DNA of 6,148 nucleotides from QHWK01 sp035315685 (GTDB taxonomy: Bacteria > Acidobacteriota > Vicinamibacteria > Vicinamibacterales > CAVVIG01): assembly GCA_035315685.1 (NCBI GenBank), contig DATFXR010000622.1, positions 1 to 6,148 on the forward strand. The letters run 5' to 3'. The position numbers were made by a program, and so were the translations under genes. Within the stretch, counting starts at the first letter, position 1. The number at the start of each line of letters is the position of its first letter. The notes under the pieces are model-generated. The model made no database searches. It saw only the letters and a program-made list of their open reading frames with translations, and had not been told where the DNA came from. Of the stretch, positions 1-6,148 are shown one piece after another.

Positions 1-722
1 CGGAGCCCGCGCCGCACGTGAGTCCTCTCATCCGGCCATGGTTCGGGATGTCGCGCGGAGACCAGGGCAAGACGCGCATCACGTTCGTGTGGGAGCCGGC
101 CGTCCGCGTGCCTGGCGACCGCAGCCGCCAGCTGGCGTCGCAACTCGTGCTCACCGCGAAAGCGAGCGACGGAACAGTGCTTTTCGAGGGACCGGTGCGG
201 CCGACCGGTCCAGCCGCGATGGACGATCCGGCGACCACGCCGTCGCGCGCGACATTCGACGTCCGGCCAGGACGGCTGCGGCTCCGGATGGACATTCAGG
301 ATGTCACCCTGCAGGTGCTCGATCGCGACGTGCGGGAGATCTCCGTCCGCGATCTGCGCGGCGAGGTCGCGGTCGGCACACCCGAGGTCCTCCGCGCGCG
401 CAACGCCCGCGAATTCCGCACGCTCGATGCCGACGCCGCTGTGCCTGTCGCGTCGCGCGAGTTCAGCCGGACCGAGCGGCTGCTGATCAGGTTTCGCGCG
501 TACGGCTCGGCTGACGCGCCACCGGCCGTCTCGGCGAGGCTTCTCGGTCGCACCGGGCAGACGATTCGCGATCTGGAGGTCACGTCGTCTTCGACCGAGG
601 GCGACCTCGCCATCGACCTCCCGCTCGCGAGCTTCGCCACCGGCGAGTACGCGGTGGAAGTCACCGCGAAGAGCGGCACCCGCGACGCCAGCGACCGCAT
701 CACGTTCCGCGTCACGTCTTAG
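1..722 (+). CDS. VWFA-related acidobacterial protein, C-terminal part (5' truncated)
   Basis: The reading frame is open from the first complete codon at position 3 to a TAG at 720-722, so the gene begins outside the window. A GTG at 18 could be read as a start, but no ribosome binding site precedes it and the codons before it (Glu-Pro-Ala-Pro-His) continue the frame. The roughly 239 visible residues carry no membrane segment and are rich in short beta-strand-like stretches. The motif RPWFG, then GKTRITFVWEPA, a segment SDGTVLFEGPVRPTGP, and later PVASREFSRTERLLIR, are what I recall from the region downstream of the von Willebrand factor A domain in VWFA-related proteins of Acidobacteriota. 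The last strands (YAVEVTAKSGTRD, ITFRVTS) look like the end of an Ig-like beta-sandwich. The VWA domain itself and any signal peptide would lie upstream and cannot be seen. The role is unknown; an extracytoplasmic location is inferred from the family. Confidence 0.65.
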   Translation, partial: EPAPHVSPLIRPWFGMSRGDQGKTRITFVWEPAVRVPGDRSRQLASQLVLTAKASDGTVLFEGPVRPTGPAAMDDPATTPSRATFDVRPGRLRLRMDIQDVTLQVLDRDVREISVRDLRGEVAVGTPEVLRARNAREFRTLDADAAVPVASREFSRTERLLIRFRAYGSADAPPAVSARLLGRTGQTIRDLEVTSSSTEGDLAIDLPLASFATGEYAVEVTAKSGTRDASDRITFRVTS

Positions 723-748
723 GTCGGGCAGGTCGGGCAGGCCGGTCC
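723..748. repeat. Short tandem 9-nt repeat starting at the stop codon
   Basis: Two identical units GTCGGGCAG (723-731, 732-740) are followed by GCCGGTCC (741-748). The array begins on the base after the TAG stop of the preceding gene. The same unit family, with T in place of C and ending in GTCGGTCC, recurs at 852-895, so this looks like a half-copy of that element. No oligo-T tract follows it, so it is not a canonical intrinsic terminator. Confidence 0.7.
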
Positions 749-811
749 TAATCTTCCGTTCTGCTCGTCGCGCGAAGGCTTCAGGCGAGCGTCCAGCGGC
801 AGGAAATCATC

Positions 812-829
812 TTCACAATTGATTCACAA
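812..829 (+). promoter_or_regulatory. Candidate OmpR/PhoB-family operator (tandem TTCACAA box)
   Basis: Two perfect direct repeats TTCACAA (812-818 and 823-829) are separated by the four bases TTGA, giving an 11-bp centre-to-centre spacing, one helical turn. OmpR/PhoB-family regulators bind head-to-tail as dimers to direct repeats with this geometry; the Pho box, for example, has 7-bp repeats with a 4-bp AT-rich spacer. The site lies about 130 bp upstream of the small membrane protein gene and in front of the set that encodes a regulator of this same family, so autoregulation is a reasonable inference. The AT-rich stretch stands out from its GC-rich surroundings. I found no convincing -10 hexamer just downstream; GAGACT at 838-843 is only a weak match. 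I saw no second paired copy in the other gaps. Confidence 0.45.
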
Positions 830-851
830 GCGGTTGCGAGACTGCCTGAAG

Positions 852-940
852 GCCGGGTCGGTCGGGTAGGTCAGGTAAGTCGGGTAGGTCGGTCCGATTC
901 GACCCACCTGACCCACCCGGCCTACCTGGCTCACCCGACC
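852..940. repeat. Inverted array of 9-nt GC-rich repeats; long imperfect hairpin
   Basis: The left half (852-895) consists of 9-nt units of the type GTCGGGTAG (861-869, 879-887) with variants GCCGGGTCG and GTCAGGTAA, ending in GTCGGTCC (888-895). The right half (901-940) is made of complementary-sense units such as GACCCACCT, GACCCACCC, GGCCTACCT and GGCTCACCC. Positions 860-890 and 910-940 form an inverted repeat of about 31 nt in which the six differences I count are all transitions, so some would remain as G-U pairs in RNA. The right arm ends 4 nt before the GAGGAG ribosome binding site of the next gene, so a transcript through here would carry a stable stem directly in front of the initiation region. 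It could affect translation, be a REP-like element, or act in termination for the upstream gene; the sequence does not decide. Confidence 0.7.
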
Positions 941-956
941 AATTGAGGAGGACGTC

Positions 957-1370
957 ATGGGCAACCGAGTGGGATTCAGAATACTGCTGGTCGTAGTGCT
1001 GCTGTTGGCGACGATCGGCGCCGGCATCTACGGCTACAACATCGGCGTGGCGCACGGCATCGCGCAAAGTGCCGCCCTGGCCGAGCGAGGCGCCGCTGCG
1101 CCTGGCGCCGCGCCGATTGTGTTCTACCCGCGGCCGTGGGGATTCGGCTTCGGGTTCTTTCCGTTCGCGCCGTTGTTCTTCATCCTGTTCTGGGTCCTGA
1201 TCGTACGCGCGCTGTTCTGGCGCGGACCGCGGTGGGGACGCGGCTACGGCTATGGTTATGGGTACGGTTGCGCGCCTGGCGGCGTCCCGGCGGCATTCGA
1301 TGAATGGCACCGCCGCGCGCACGCTCAGCCGGCGCCCGAGAAGACGGCGCCGCCTTCGCGGAGTGTGTAA
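957..1370 (+). CDS. Small two-helix membrane protein with Gly-Tyr repeat, linked to a two-component system
   Basis: This 137-residue protein starts at an ATG preceded by GAGGAGG (945-951), a strong and well-placed ribosome binding site. A hydrophobic helix at about residues 9-31 follows a short basic N-terminus and could be a membrane anchor or uncleaved signal. After an Ala-Pro-rich linker (about 38-58) comes a very aromatic segment, PWGFGFGFFPFAPLFF, leading into a second helix at about 66-88. The end is soluble: RGPRWGRG, a GYGYGYGYG run (96-104), a single Cys (105), then FDEWHRRAH (114-122) and a Pro-rich tail. The FDEWHRRAH segment resembles the tail of small uncharacterised membrane proteins that I recall next to two-component genes; I know no assigned function. 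It lies 86 bp upstream of the regulator on the same strand, so it may be a membrane accessory or a target of that system. Codon use is as GC-rich as its neighbours. Confidence 0.8.
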   Translation: MGNRVGFRILLVVVLLLATIGAGIYGYNIGVAHGIAQSAALAERGAAAPGAAPIVFYPRPWGFGFGFFPFAPLFFILFWVLIVRALFWRGPRWGRGYGYGYGYGCAPGGVPAAFDEWHRRAHAQPAPEKTAPPSRSV

Positions 1371-1377
1371 GAGTGTA

Positions 1378-1434
1378 GGCCCGTGGGCCGGTGGGGAAGG
1401 ACCGATCGGTCCCACCCAACCCACCCCACGGGCC
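1378..1434. repeat. Palindromic GC-rich inverted repeat before the regulator gene
   Basis: A perfect 14-bp palindrome (GGACCGATCGGTCC, 1399-1412) sits at the centre of a wider inverted repeat whose outer arms, GGCCCGTGGG (1378-1387) and CCCACGGGCC (1425-1434), are perfectly complementary. The inner flanks are purine-rich on the left and C-rich on the right and pair only partly. A second direct copy of ATCGGTCC lies at 1436-1443. The element lies between the stop at 1368-1370 and the regulator start at 1457. It shares the GGTCC ending and the G-rich/C-rich polarity of the repeat at 852-940, so the two may belong to one family. There is no T-run for an intrinsic terminator. Confidence 0.7.
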
Positions 1435-1456
1435 CATCGGTCCGACACACCGACTC

Positions 1457-2140
1457 ATGTCAGCGAAGACCATACTCGTCGTGGACGATGAGCCGCGGAT
1501 CGCGGAGATCGCGCGCGACTATCTCGAGCGGGCCGGATTTCACGTCATGGTCGCCGGCACCGGGCCGGACGCGCTCACCGCCGCGCGCACGCGCGCGCCG
1601 GATCTCATCGTTCTCGACCTGGGCCTTCCGCACCTCGACGGCCTGGACGTGACGCGGGCGCTGCGCAAGCAGTCGAACGTGCCGATCATCATGCTGACCG
1701 CCCGCGTGGACGAGCGCGACAAGCTCACCGGACTCGAGATTGGCGCTGACGATTACATCACCAAACCGTTCAGCCCACGCGAGCTGGTGGCGCGCGTGCG
1801 TGCGGTGTTCCGCCGCATCGACGTCGCCAACGATCCACGTGACGTGATCCGGGCAGGCGAGATCACGCTCGATCGCGGCACGCTGCGCGCGTCAGTCGGC
1901 TCGCGCGCGATTGCCGTCACACCGACTGAATTCGAGCTGCTGGCGACGCTGGCCCGTCAGCCCGGCCGTGTCTTCACACGCGCCCAGCTGCTCGATGCGA
2001 TTCGTGGCGCGGACACGGAGTCGTTCGACCGCGCGGTCGACGCGCACGTCAAGAACCTGCGCCGCAAGATCGAGCCCGATCCCCGCCGACCGCGGTATCT
2101 CTTGACCGTGCACGGCGTCGGGTACAAGTTCGCCGACTGA
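1457..2140 (+). CDS. OmpR/PhoB-family response regulator
   Basis: The 227-residue product is a two-domain DNA-binding response regulator of usual family length. The receiver domain (about 1-120) begins MSAKTILVVDDEPRI and has the acidic pair Asp10/Asp11, the phospho-acceptor Asp54 in LIVLDLGLP, Thr81 in MLTAR and Lys103 in ITKPF. The C-terminal winged helix (about 128-225) shows ITLDRGTLR, the VTPTEFELLATLARQPGRVFTR block and the recognition and wing region DAHVKNLRRKIEPDP followed by YLLTVHGVGYKF. It should be phosphorylated by the kinase encoded immediately downstream and then bind tandem direct repeats. I chose ATG 1457 because it gives the standard receiver N-terminus; an in-frame GTG at 1391 would add 22 residues encoded by the intergenic palindrome. 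No clear ribosome binding site precedes 1457, which is unusual here. The TGA stop overlaps the next ATG by one base, indicating translational coupling. Its target genes cannot be deduced. Confidence 0.95.
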   Translation: MSAKTILVVDDEPRIAEIARDYLERAGFHVMVAGTGPDALTAARTRAPDLIVLDLGLPHLDGLDVTRALRKQSNVPIIMLTARVDERDKLTGLEIGADDYITKPFSPRELVARVRAVFRRIDVANDPRDVIRAGEITLDRGTLRASVGSRAIAVTPTEFELLATLARQPGRVFTRAQLLDAIRGADTESFDRAVDAHVKNLRRKIEPDPRRPRYLLTVHGVGYKFAD

Positions 2141-3255
2141 TGTGGATGCACCGCCGCCGGCGGCCGCCGCCCTGGTGGCCCGCGAACGAGCCGTGGCCGA
2201 TCAGGCCAGGCGGCCTCGCCTGGCGCGCCGGCCGCGTGCGGTTCTTCAGGCGGATCGCGCTGCTGACGGTCGTCGTGCTGATGAGCGGCGTCGGCGGCGC
2301 GATTGCGCTCGTCTGGACGGCCGCGGCGCGGTTCGGCATCGTCGCCGGGTCGCCCGCCGGCGCGGTGGTCGTGATCTGCGGCGCGATGCTCGGCGCCCTC
2401 GCCACTGCGGCGTTGATCATCGTTGGTGGCATGCGTCTGCTCGGCCGGCCGCTTGCCGCGGTCATGGACGCGGCGGCGCGGGTCGCGGACGGAGACTACA
2501 GCGTGCGCGTCAACGAACACGGCGCGCCGCCGCTCCGGGCGCTCGCGCGCGCCTTCAACACGATGAGCGGCCGTCTCGCCGATCACGATCGTCTTCGGCG
2601 CGAGCTGATGGCGGATGTCGCACACGAACTGCGCACTCCGCTGACCGTGGTCCAGGGCCGGCTGGAAGGACTGCTCGACGGGGTCTATCCGCGCGACGAT
2701 CGTCAGCTCGACGAGTTGCTCGAGGAGACGCGGATTCTGTCGCGGCTGATTGACGACCTTCGGACCCTGGCCCTGTCCGAGGCCGGGGCCCTGACCTTGC
2801 AGAAAGAACCGGCCGATCTGAGTGCGCTGGCCGCCGATGCCGTCCGGGCTGCGGCTGACGAGGCGTCGGCCAGGGGGATCGCGATCACCGTCACCACCTC
2901 GGCCGGTCTGCCGGCGGTCGACGTCGATCCGGTGCGCATCCGTGAGGTGATCGGCAATCTGCTGACGAACGCGATCCGGCACACGCCGGCGGGCGGATCA
3001 ATCGACGTCCACGTGCAGCGACAGGGGGGCGCAATCGGGATCGACGTGCGCGATACCGGCGAGGGCATGACCGCCGACGATCTCGCGCACGCCTTCGATC
3101 GCTTTCACAAGGGCACGGCGTCCCGCGGATCCGGCCTCGGGCTCACGATCGCGCGTAATCTGGTCAGGGCTCATGGCGGCGAGATCACGCTCGCGAGCGA
3201 GCCCGGAAGGGGGACCACAGCAACGGTGACACTGCCGGCAGCAATTAGGAATTAA
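2140..3255 (+). CDS. HAMP-domain sensor histidine kinase, partner of the upstream regulator
   Basis: The product is a 371-residue membrane histidine kinase. A basic, Pro/Trp-rich cytoplasmic N-terminus (RRRRPPPWWPANEPWP) precedes two membrane helices at about 39-61 and 74-98. The loop between them is only about a dozen residues, so there is no periplasmic sensor domain. A HAMP linker (about 99-150) follows, then the dimerisation helix with phospho-acceptor His162 in DVAHELRTPL. The ATPase domain has an N-box at Asn277 (NLLTNAIRHTP), G1 DTGEG (305-309), an F-box around Phe319-Phe322 and G2 GSGLGL (330-335). All residues needed for kinase activity are present. Translation starts at the A of the regulator's TGA, without its own ribosome binding site; ATG 2146 is an alternative. 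The last four codons and the TAA come from the AT-rich repeat at 3241-3381. The signal is unknown; the short loop suggests sensing within the membrane or through a partner such as the small membrane protein upstream. Confidence 0.95.
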   Translation: MWMHRRRRPPPWWPANEPWPIRPGGLAWRAGRVRFFRRIALLTVVVLMSGVGGAIALVWTAAARFGIVAGSPAGAVVVICGAMLGALATAALIIVGGMRLLGRPLAAVMDAAARVADGDYSVRVNEHGAPPLRALARAFNTMSGRLADHDRLRRELMADVAHELRTPLTVVQGRLEGLLDGVYPRDDRQLDELLEETRILSRLIDDLRTLALSEAGALTLQKEPADLSALAADAVRAAADEASARGIAITVTTSAGLPAVDVDPVRIREVIGNLLTNAIRHTPAGGSIDVHVQRQGGAIGIDVRDTGEGMTADDLAHAFDRFHKGTASRGSGLGLTIARNLVRAHGGEITLASEPGRGTTATVTLPAAIRN

Positions 3256-3381
3256 GAATTAGGAATTAAGAATTCGTACACGCGTTCGAGACATTGGGGA
3301 AATCAGCGACCTTACTGAACCTTCCAAGATGCTCGAACAAGTGTACGAATTCTCAATTCTTACTTCTTACTTCTTAATTGC
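3241..3381. repeat. AT-rich 141-bp inverted repeat with 50-nt arms between convergent genes
   Basis: The arms 3241-3290 and 3332-3381 match in inverted orientation at 43 of 50 positions by hand alignment, with a 41-nt spacer (3291-3331). The outer part of each arm is built from 7-nt units: GAATTAG and GAATTAA on the left, and TTCTTAC repeated on the right (GTAAGAA on the other strand). The inner part shares GAATTCGTACAC and GTTCGAG. It is strikingly AT-rich against the GC-rich genes on both sides. It overlaps the last codons and stop of the kinase gene and ends 4 nt short of the stop codon of the dehydrogenase gene, so it fills the whole convergent gap. A transcript from either side would fold into a long stem. 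A bidirectional terminator or a small non-autonomous inserted element are both possible; no target-site duplication is evident. Confidence 0.8.
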
Positions 3382-3385
3382 GCGA

Positions 3386-4642
3386 TCACGCGTACATGCC
3401 GCGCATCCTGGTAACCGTGGCCACGCGGCTGATGGCGACGATGTAGGCGGCGGTGCGCATGTCGACGTTGTATTTGATCGAGGTCTGCAGTACCGCGCTG
3501 AACGCCTCGGACATCTTCGCCTCGAGCCGTTCGTTTACTTCCTTCTCGGTCCAGAAGTAGCCGTAGCGATCCTGTACCCACTCGAAGTACGAGGTCGTGA
3601 CGCCGGAGCTGTTCGCCAGAATGTCCGGCACGATGAACACGCCGCGGTCGTGCAGCAGTTTGTTCCCCTCGGGCGTCGTCGGGCCGTTCGCACCCTCGAC
3701 GATGACCTTGGCCTTGATCCCGGGCGCATTGTCGCTGGTGATCTGGTTCTCGAGCGCGGCGGGAATCAGGACGTCGACGTCGAGCGTGAACAGATCCGCG
3801 TTGCCGATCGGCTCGGCTCCCGGAAATCCGTCCACCGTCCTTTTCTGCGCCACGTACTCGAGCAGCTTCGCGATGTCGAGCCCCTGCTGGTTGTAGACGC
3901 CGCCCTTCCAGTCGGTCACGGCGACGATGCGCGCGCCGGTTTCGCGTGCCAGCAGATCGGCGGAGACCGAGCCGACGTTCCCGAACCCCTGCACTGCCAC
4001 CGTCGCGCCCTTGATGTCGAAGCCGACGTGCTTCGCCGACTCGCGCGTCGCGATCATCACGCCGCGCCCCGTTGCCTCGCGCCGCCCGAGCGATCCGCCG
4101 AGCTCCACCGGCTTGCCGGTGACGACCGACGTCGTGGTGTGGCCGACGTGCATCGAGTAGGTGTCCATCACCCACGCCATGATCTGATCGTTGGTGTTGA
4201 CGTCGGGCGCCGGGACGTCCTTCTCGGGACCGATCGCGTCGACGATCTCGGCGACATAGCGGCGCGTCAGCGCTTCGATCTCGCGCTTCGACATCCTGGT
4301 CGGATCGCAGACCACGCCGCCCTTGCCGCCGCCGAAGGGAATGTGTGCGACGGCGCACTTCCACGTCATCCAGGCGGCCAGCGCCGTGACCTCGTCGAGC
4401 GTCACGCCGGGGTGATAGCGGATGCCGCCCTTCGCCGGACCGAGCGTGATGTTGTATTGCACGCGATAGCCGGTGAAGACCTCGATCTCGCCGTTGTCCA
4501 TCTGCACCGGGCAGGTGACGATGATTTGTCGCTTGGGAGTGGTGAGGATTTTCCAGATGCCGGGTTCGAGGTTGAGGATGTGTGCCGCTTCGTCGAATTC
4601 CTGAAGCATGGCACCGAAGATCGAGCCGTTGGTAACCGCCAT
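3386..4642 (-). CDS. gdhA: Glutamate dehydrogenase (hexameric, Glu/Leu/Phe/Val dehydrogenase family)
   Basis: The enzyme interconverts glutamate and 2-oxoglutarate plus ammonium with NAD(P). The 418-residue length is typical of the small hexameric bacterial and archaeal class. The N-terminal substrate domain carries GPAKGGIRYHP with Lys71, WKCAVAHIPFGGGKGG with Lys95 and catalytic Lys107, and PAPDVNT with Asp147. These four keep a constant offset of 18 from Lys89, Lys113, Lys125 and Asp165 of the Clostridium symbiosum enzyme. The dinucleotide domain begins near residue 190 and has the GFGNVG loop (219-224); Asp244 at the end of the next strand would favour NAD over NADP, which is inference. 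The family signature region EGANGPTTPEG (317-326) and the C-terminal helix AAYIVAISRVA are intact. The start is ATG at 4642-4640 with AGGAG (4651-4647) four bases upstream. It runs convergent to the kinase gene and divergent from the acyl-CoA mutase gene. A catabolic or an assimilatory role cannot be separated from sequence; leucine or phenylalanine dehydrogenase is less likely because of the length and the lysine set. Confidence 0.95.
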   Translation of the reverse strand: MAVTNGSIFGAMLQEFDEAAHILNLEPGIWKILTTPKRQIIVTCPVQMDNGEIEVFTGYRVQYNITLGPAKGGIRYHPGVTLDEVTALAAWMTWKCAVAHIPFGGGKGGVVCDPTRMSKREIEALTRRYVAEIVDAIGPEKDVPAPDVNTNDQIMAWVMDTYSMHVGHTTTSVVTGKPVELGGSLGRREATGRGVMIATRESAKHVGFDIKGATVAVQGFGNVGSVSADLLARETGARIVAVTDWKGGVYNQQGLDIAKLLEYVAQKRTVDGFPGAEPIGNADLFTLDVDVLIPAALENQITSDNAPGIKAKVIVEGANGPTTPEGNKLLHDRGVFIVPDILANSSGVTTSYFEWVQDRYGYFWTEKEVNERLEAKMSEAFSAVLQTSIKYNVDMRTAAYIVAISRVATVTRMRGMYA

Positions 4643-4675
4643 GGCGCTCCTACTCGGTCATAGTCGAAACGGGCC

Positions 4676-4704
4676 AGCCTAACGTGCCCGGCTCGCGTAG
4701 TCAA
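4676..4704 (-). promoter_or_regulatory. Sigma70-like promoter for glutamate dehydrogenase
   Basis: Read on the minus strand, TTGACT (4704-4699) matches the -35 consensus at five of six positions, and TAGGCT (4681-4676) matches the -10 at three of six, keeping the T, A and final T. The spacer is exactly 17 nt. Transcription would begin near 4669, leaving a leader of about 27 nt that contains the AGGAG ribosome binding site. The position is right for the gene, but the -10 is weak. Confidence 0.45.
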
Positions 4705-4778
4705 GCGTGCGCGCCTTCAAGTACCTGAGTCCACGGCGGTTGTCGGGACCGCGAAGCGAGGCTGGCGCGGCCGACAGG

Positions 4779-4784
4779 TATAAT
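4779..4784 (+). promoter_or_regulatory. Consensus -10 element for the acyl-CoA mutase gene
   Basis: A perfect TATAAT lies in otherwise GC-rich DNA with only 9 nt (4785-4793) between it and the ATG at 4794. With a usual 6-7 nt discriminator, transcription would begin at about 4791-4792, or at the start codon itself, so the mRNA would be leaderless or nearly so. No Shine-Dalgarno sequence precedes the ATG, which agrees with this. No -35-like hexamer occurs at 16-18 nt spacing; TTGTCG at 4740-4745 is too far away. An activator or a -10-dependent promoter type is possible. Confidence 0.5.
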
Positions 4785-4793
4785 GCCGAGTGT

Positions 4794-6148
<1,355 letters not shown>

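Noticed and set aside
18..20. GTG as the true start of the left-edge gene
   Set aside because: No ribosome binding site, the frame stays open to the edge, and the product would lack the N-terminal domains of the family, so a truncated gene is the simpler reading.
723..956. CRISPR array or tRNA in the repeat-bearing gap
   Set aside because: The repeats are 9 nt without unique spacers of uniform length, and no cloverleaf-like sequence was found.
813..1448. 211-codon open frame on the - strand over the small membrane protein and repeats
   Set aside because: Its ends translate the 9-nt repeats (Leu-Pro-Asp tandem) and the middle is antisense to a gene with a good ribosome binding site.
1391..1456. 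Upstream GTG start giving the regulator 22 extra residues
   Set aside because: The extra residues are encoded by the palindromic repeat, are Pro-rich, and precede the standard receiver N-terminus MSAKTILVVDDE.
1957..2982. 341-codon open frame on the - strand across the regulator and kinase genes
   Set aside because: Antisense shadow with repetitive Arg/Pro/Asp/His composition; both sense genes have complete conserved motifs.
3241..3381. Canonical rho-independent terminator or an insertion sequence
   Set aside because: The stem is AT-rich with no GC-rich core followed by a T-run, there is no transposase, and no direct duplication flanks the arms. Bidirectional termination or a MITE-like nature remains open.
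3329..4663. 444-codon open frame on the + strand opposite glutamate dehydrogenase
   Set aside because: It is the antisense shadow of a complete, motif-rich dehydrogenase gene in GC-rich DNA. Its start lies inside the AT-rich repeat, its composition is Arg/His/Asp-heavy low-complexity, and it shows no recognisable domain.
4740..4745. TTGTCG as the -35 partner of TATAAT at 4779
   Set aside because: The spacing is 33 nt, far from the 16-18 nt required.

Overview
This is a GC-rich bacterial window with three-base codon periodicity strong enough to produce long shadow frames. The partial gene at the left edge resembles the C-terminal part of the VWFA-related proteins that are abundant in Acidobacteriota, so I infer an acidobacterial (Vicinamibacteria-like) origin. 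That assignment rests on recalled family resemblance, not on a search.

Layout. (1) Positions 1-722 (+): the 3' end of a VWFA-related secreted or surface protein, cut by the window edge. (2) Positions 723-956: an intergenic stretch with GC-rich 9-nt tandem units, a tandem TTCACAA box typical in shape of OmpR/PhoB regulator sites, and a long imperfect inverted repeat. (3) Positions 957-3255 (+): a three-gene set made of a small two-helix membrane protein with a Gly-Tyr repeat, an OmpR/PhoB-type response regulator, and a HAMP-containing sensor histidine kinase with almost no extracytoplasmic loop. Regulator and kinase overlap by one base. (4) Positions 3241-3381: an AT-rich inverted repeat with 50-nt arms that fills the gap between two convergent genes and supplies the kinase stop codon. 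(5) Positions 3386-4642 (-): a complete hexameric-type glutamate dehydrogenase with all catalytic residues. (6) Positions 4643-4793: a divergent promoter region with a sigma70-like promoter for the dehydrogenase and a perfect TATAAT only 9 nt before the next start codon. (7) Positions 4794-6148 (+): the first 451 codons of a coenzyme-B12 acyl-CoA mutase large subunit, running off the right edge. Two diagnostic substrate-pocket residues are Phe and Gln, as in isobutyryl-CoA mutase, rather than the Tyr and Arg of methylmalonyl-CoA mutase.

How the parts may work together. The membrane protein, regulator and kinase look like one autoregulated envelope- or membrane-sensing unit. Glutamate dehydrogenase and the acyl-CoA mutase are divergently transcribed metabolic genes; both fit amino-acid carbon use (glutamate to 2-oxoglutarate; branched-chain or butyrate carbon through isobutyryl-CoA and butyryl-CoA), but co-regulation is only an inference.

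I do not see a clear new defence or mobile system. The least explained material is the repeat structure in three of the intergenic gaps, together with the candidate regulator box and the short-leader promoter.
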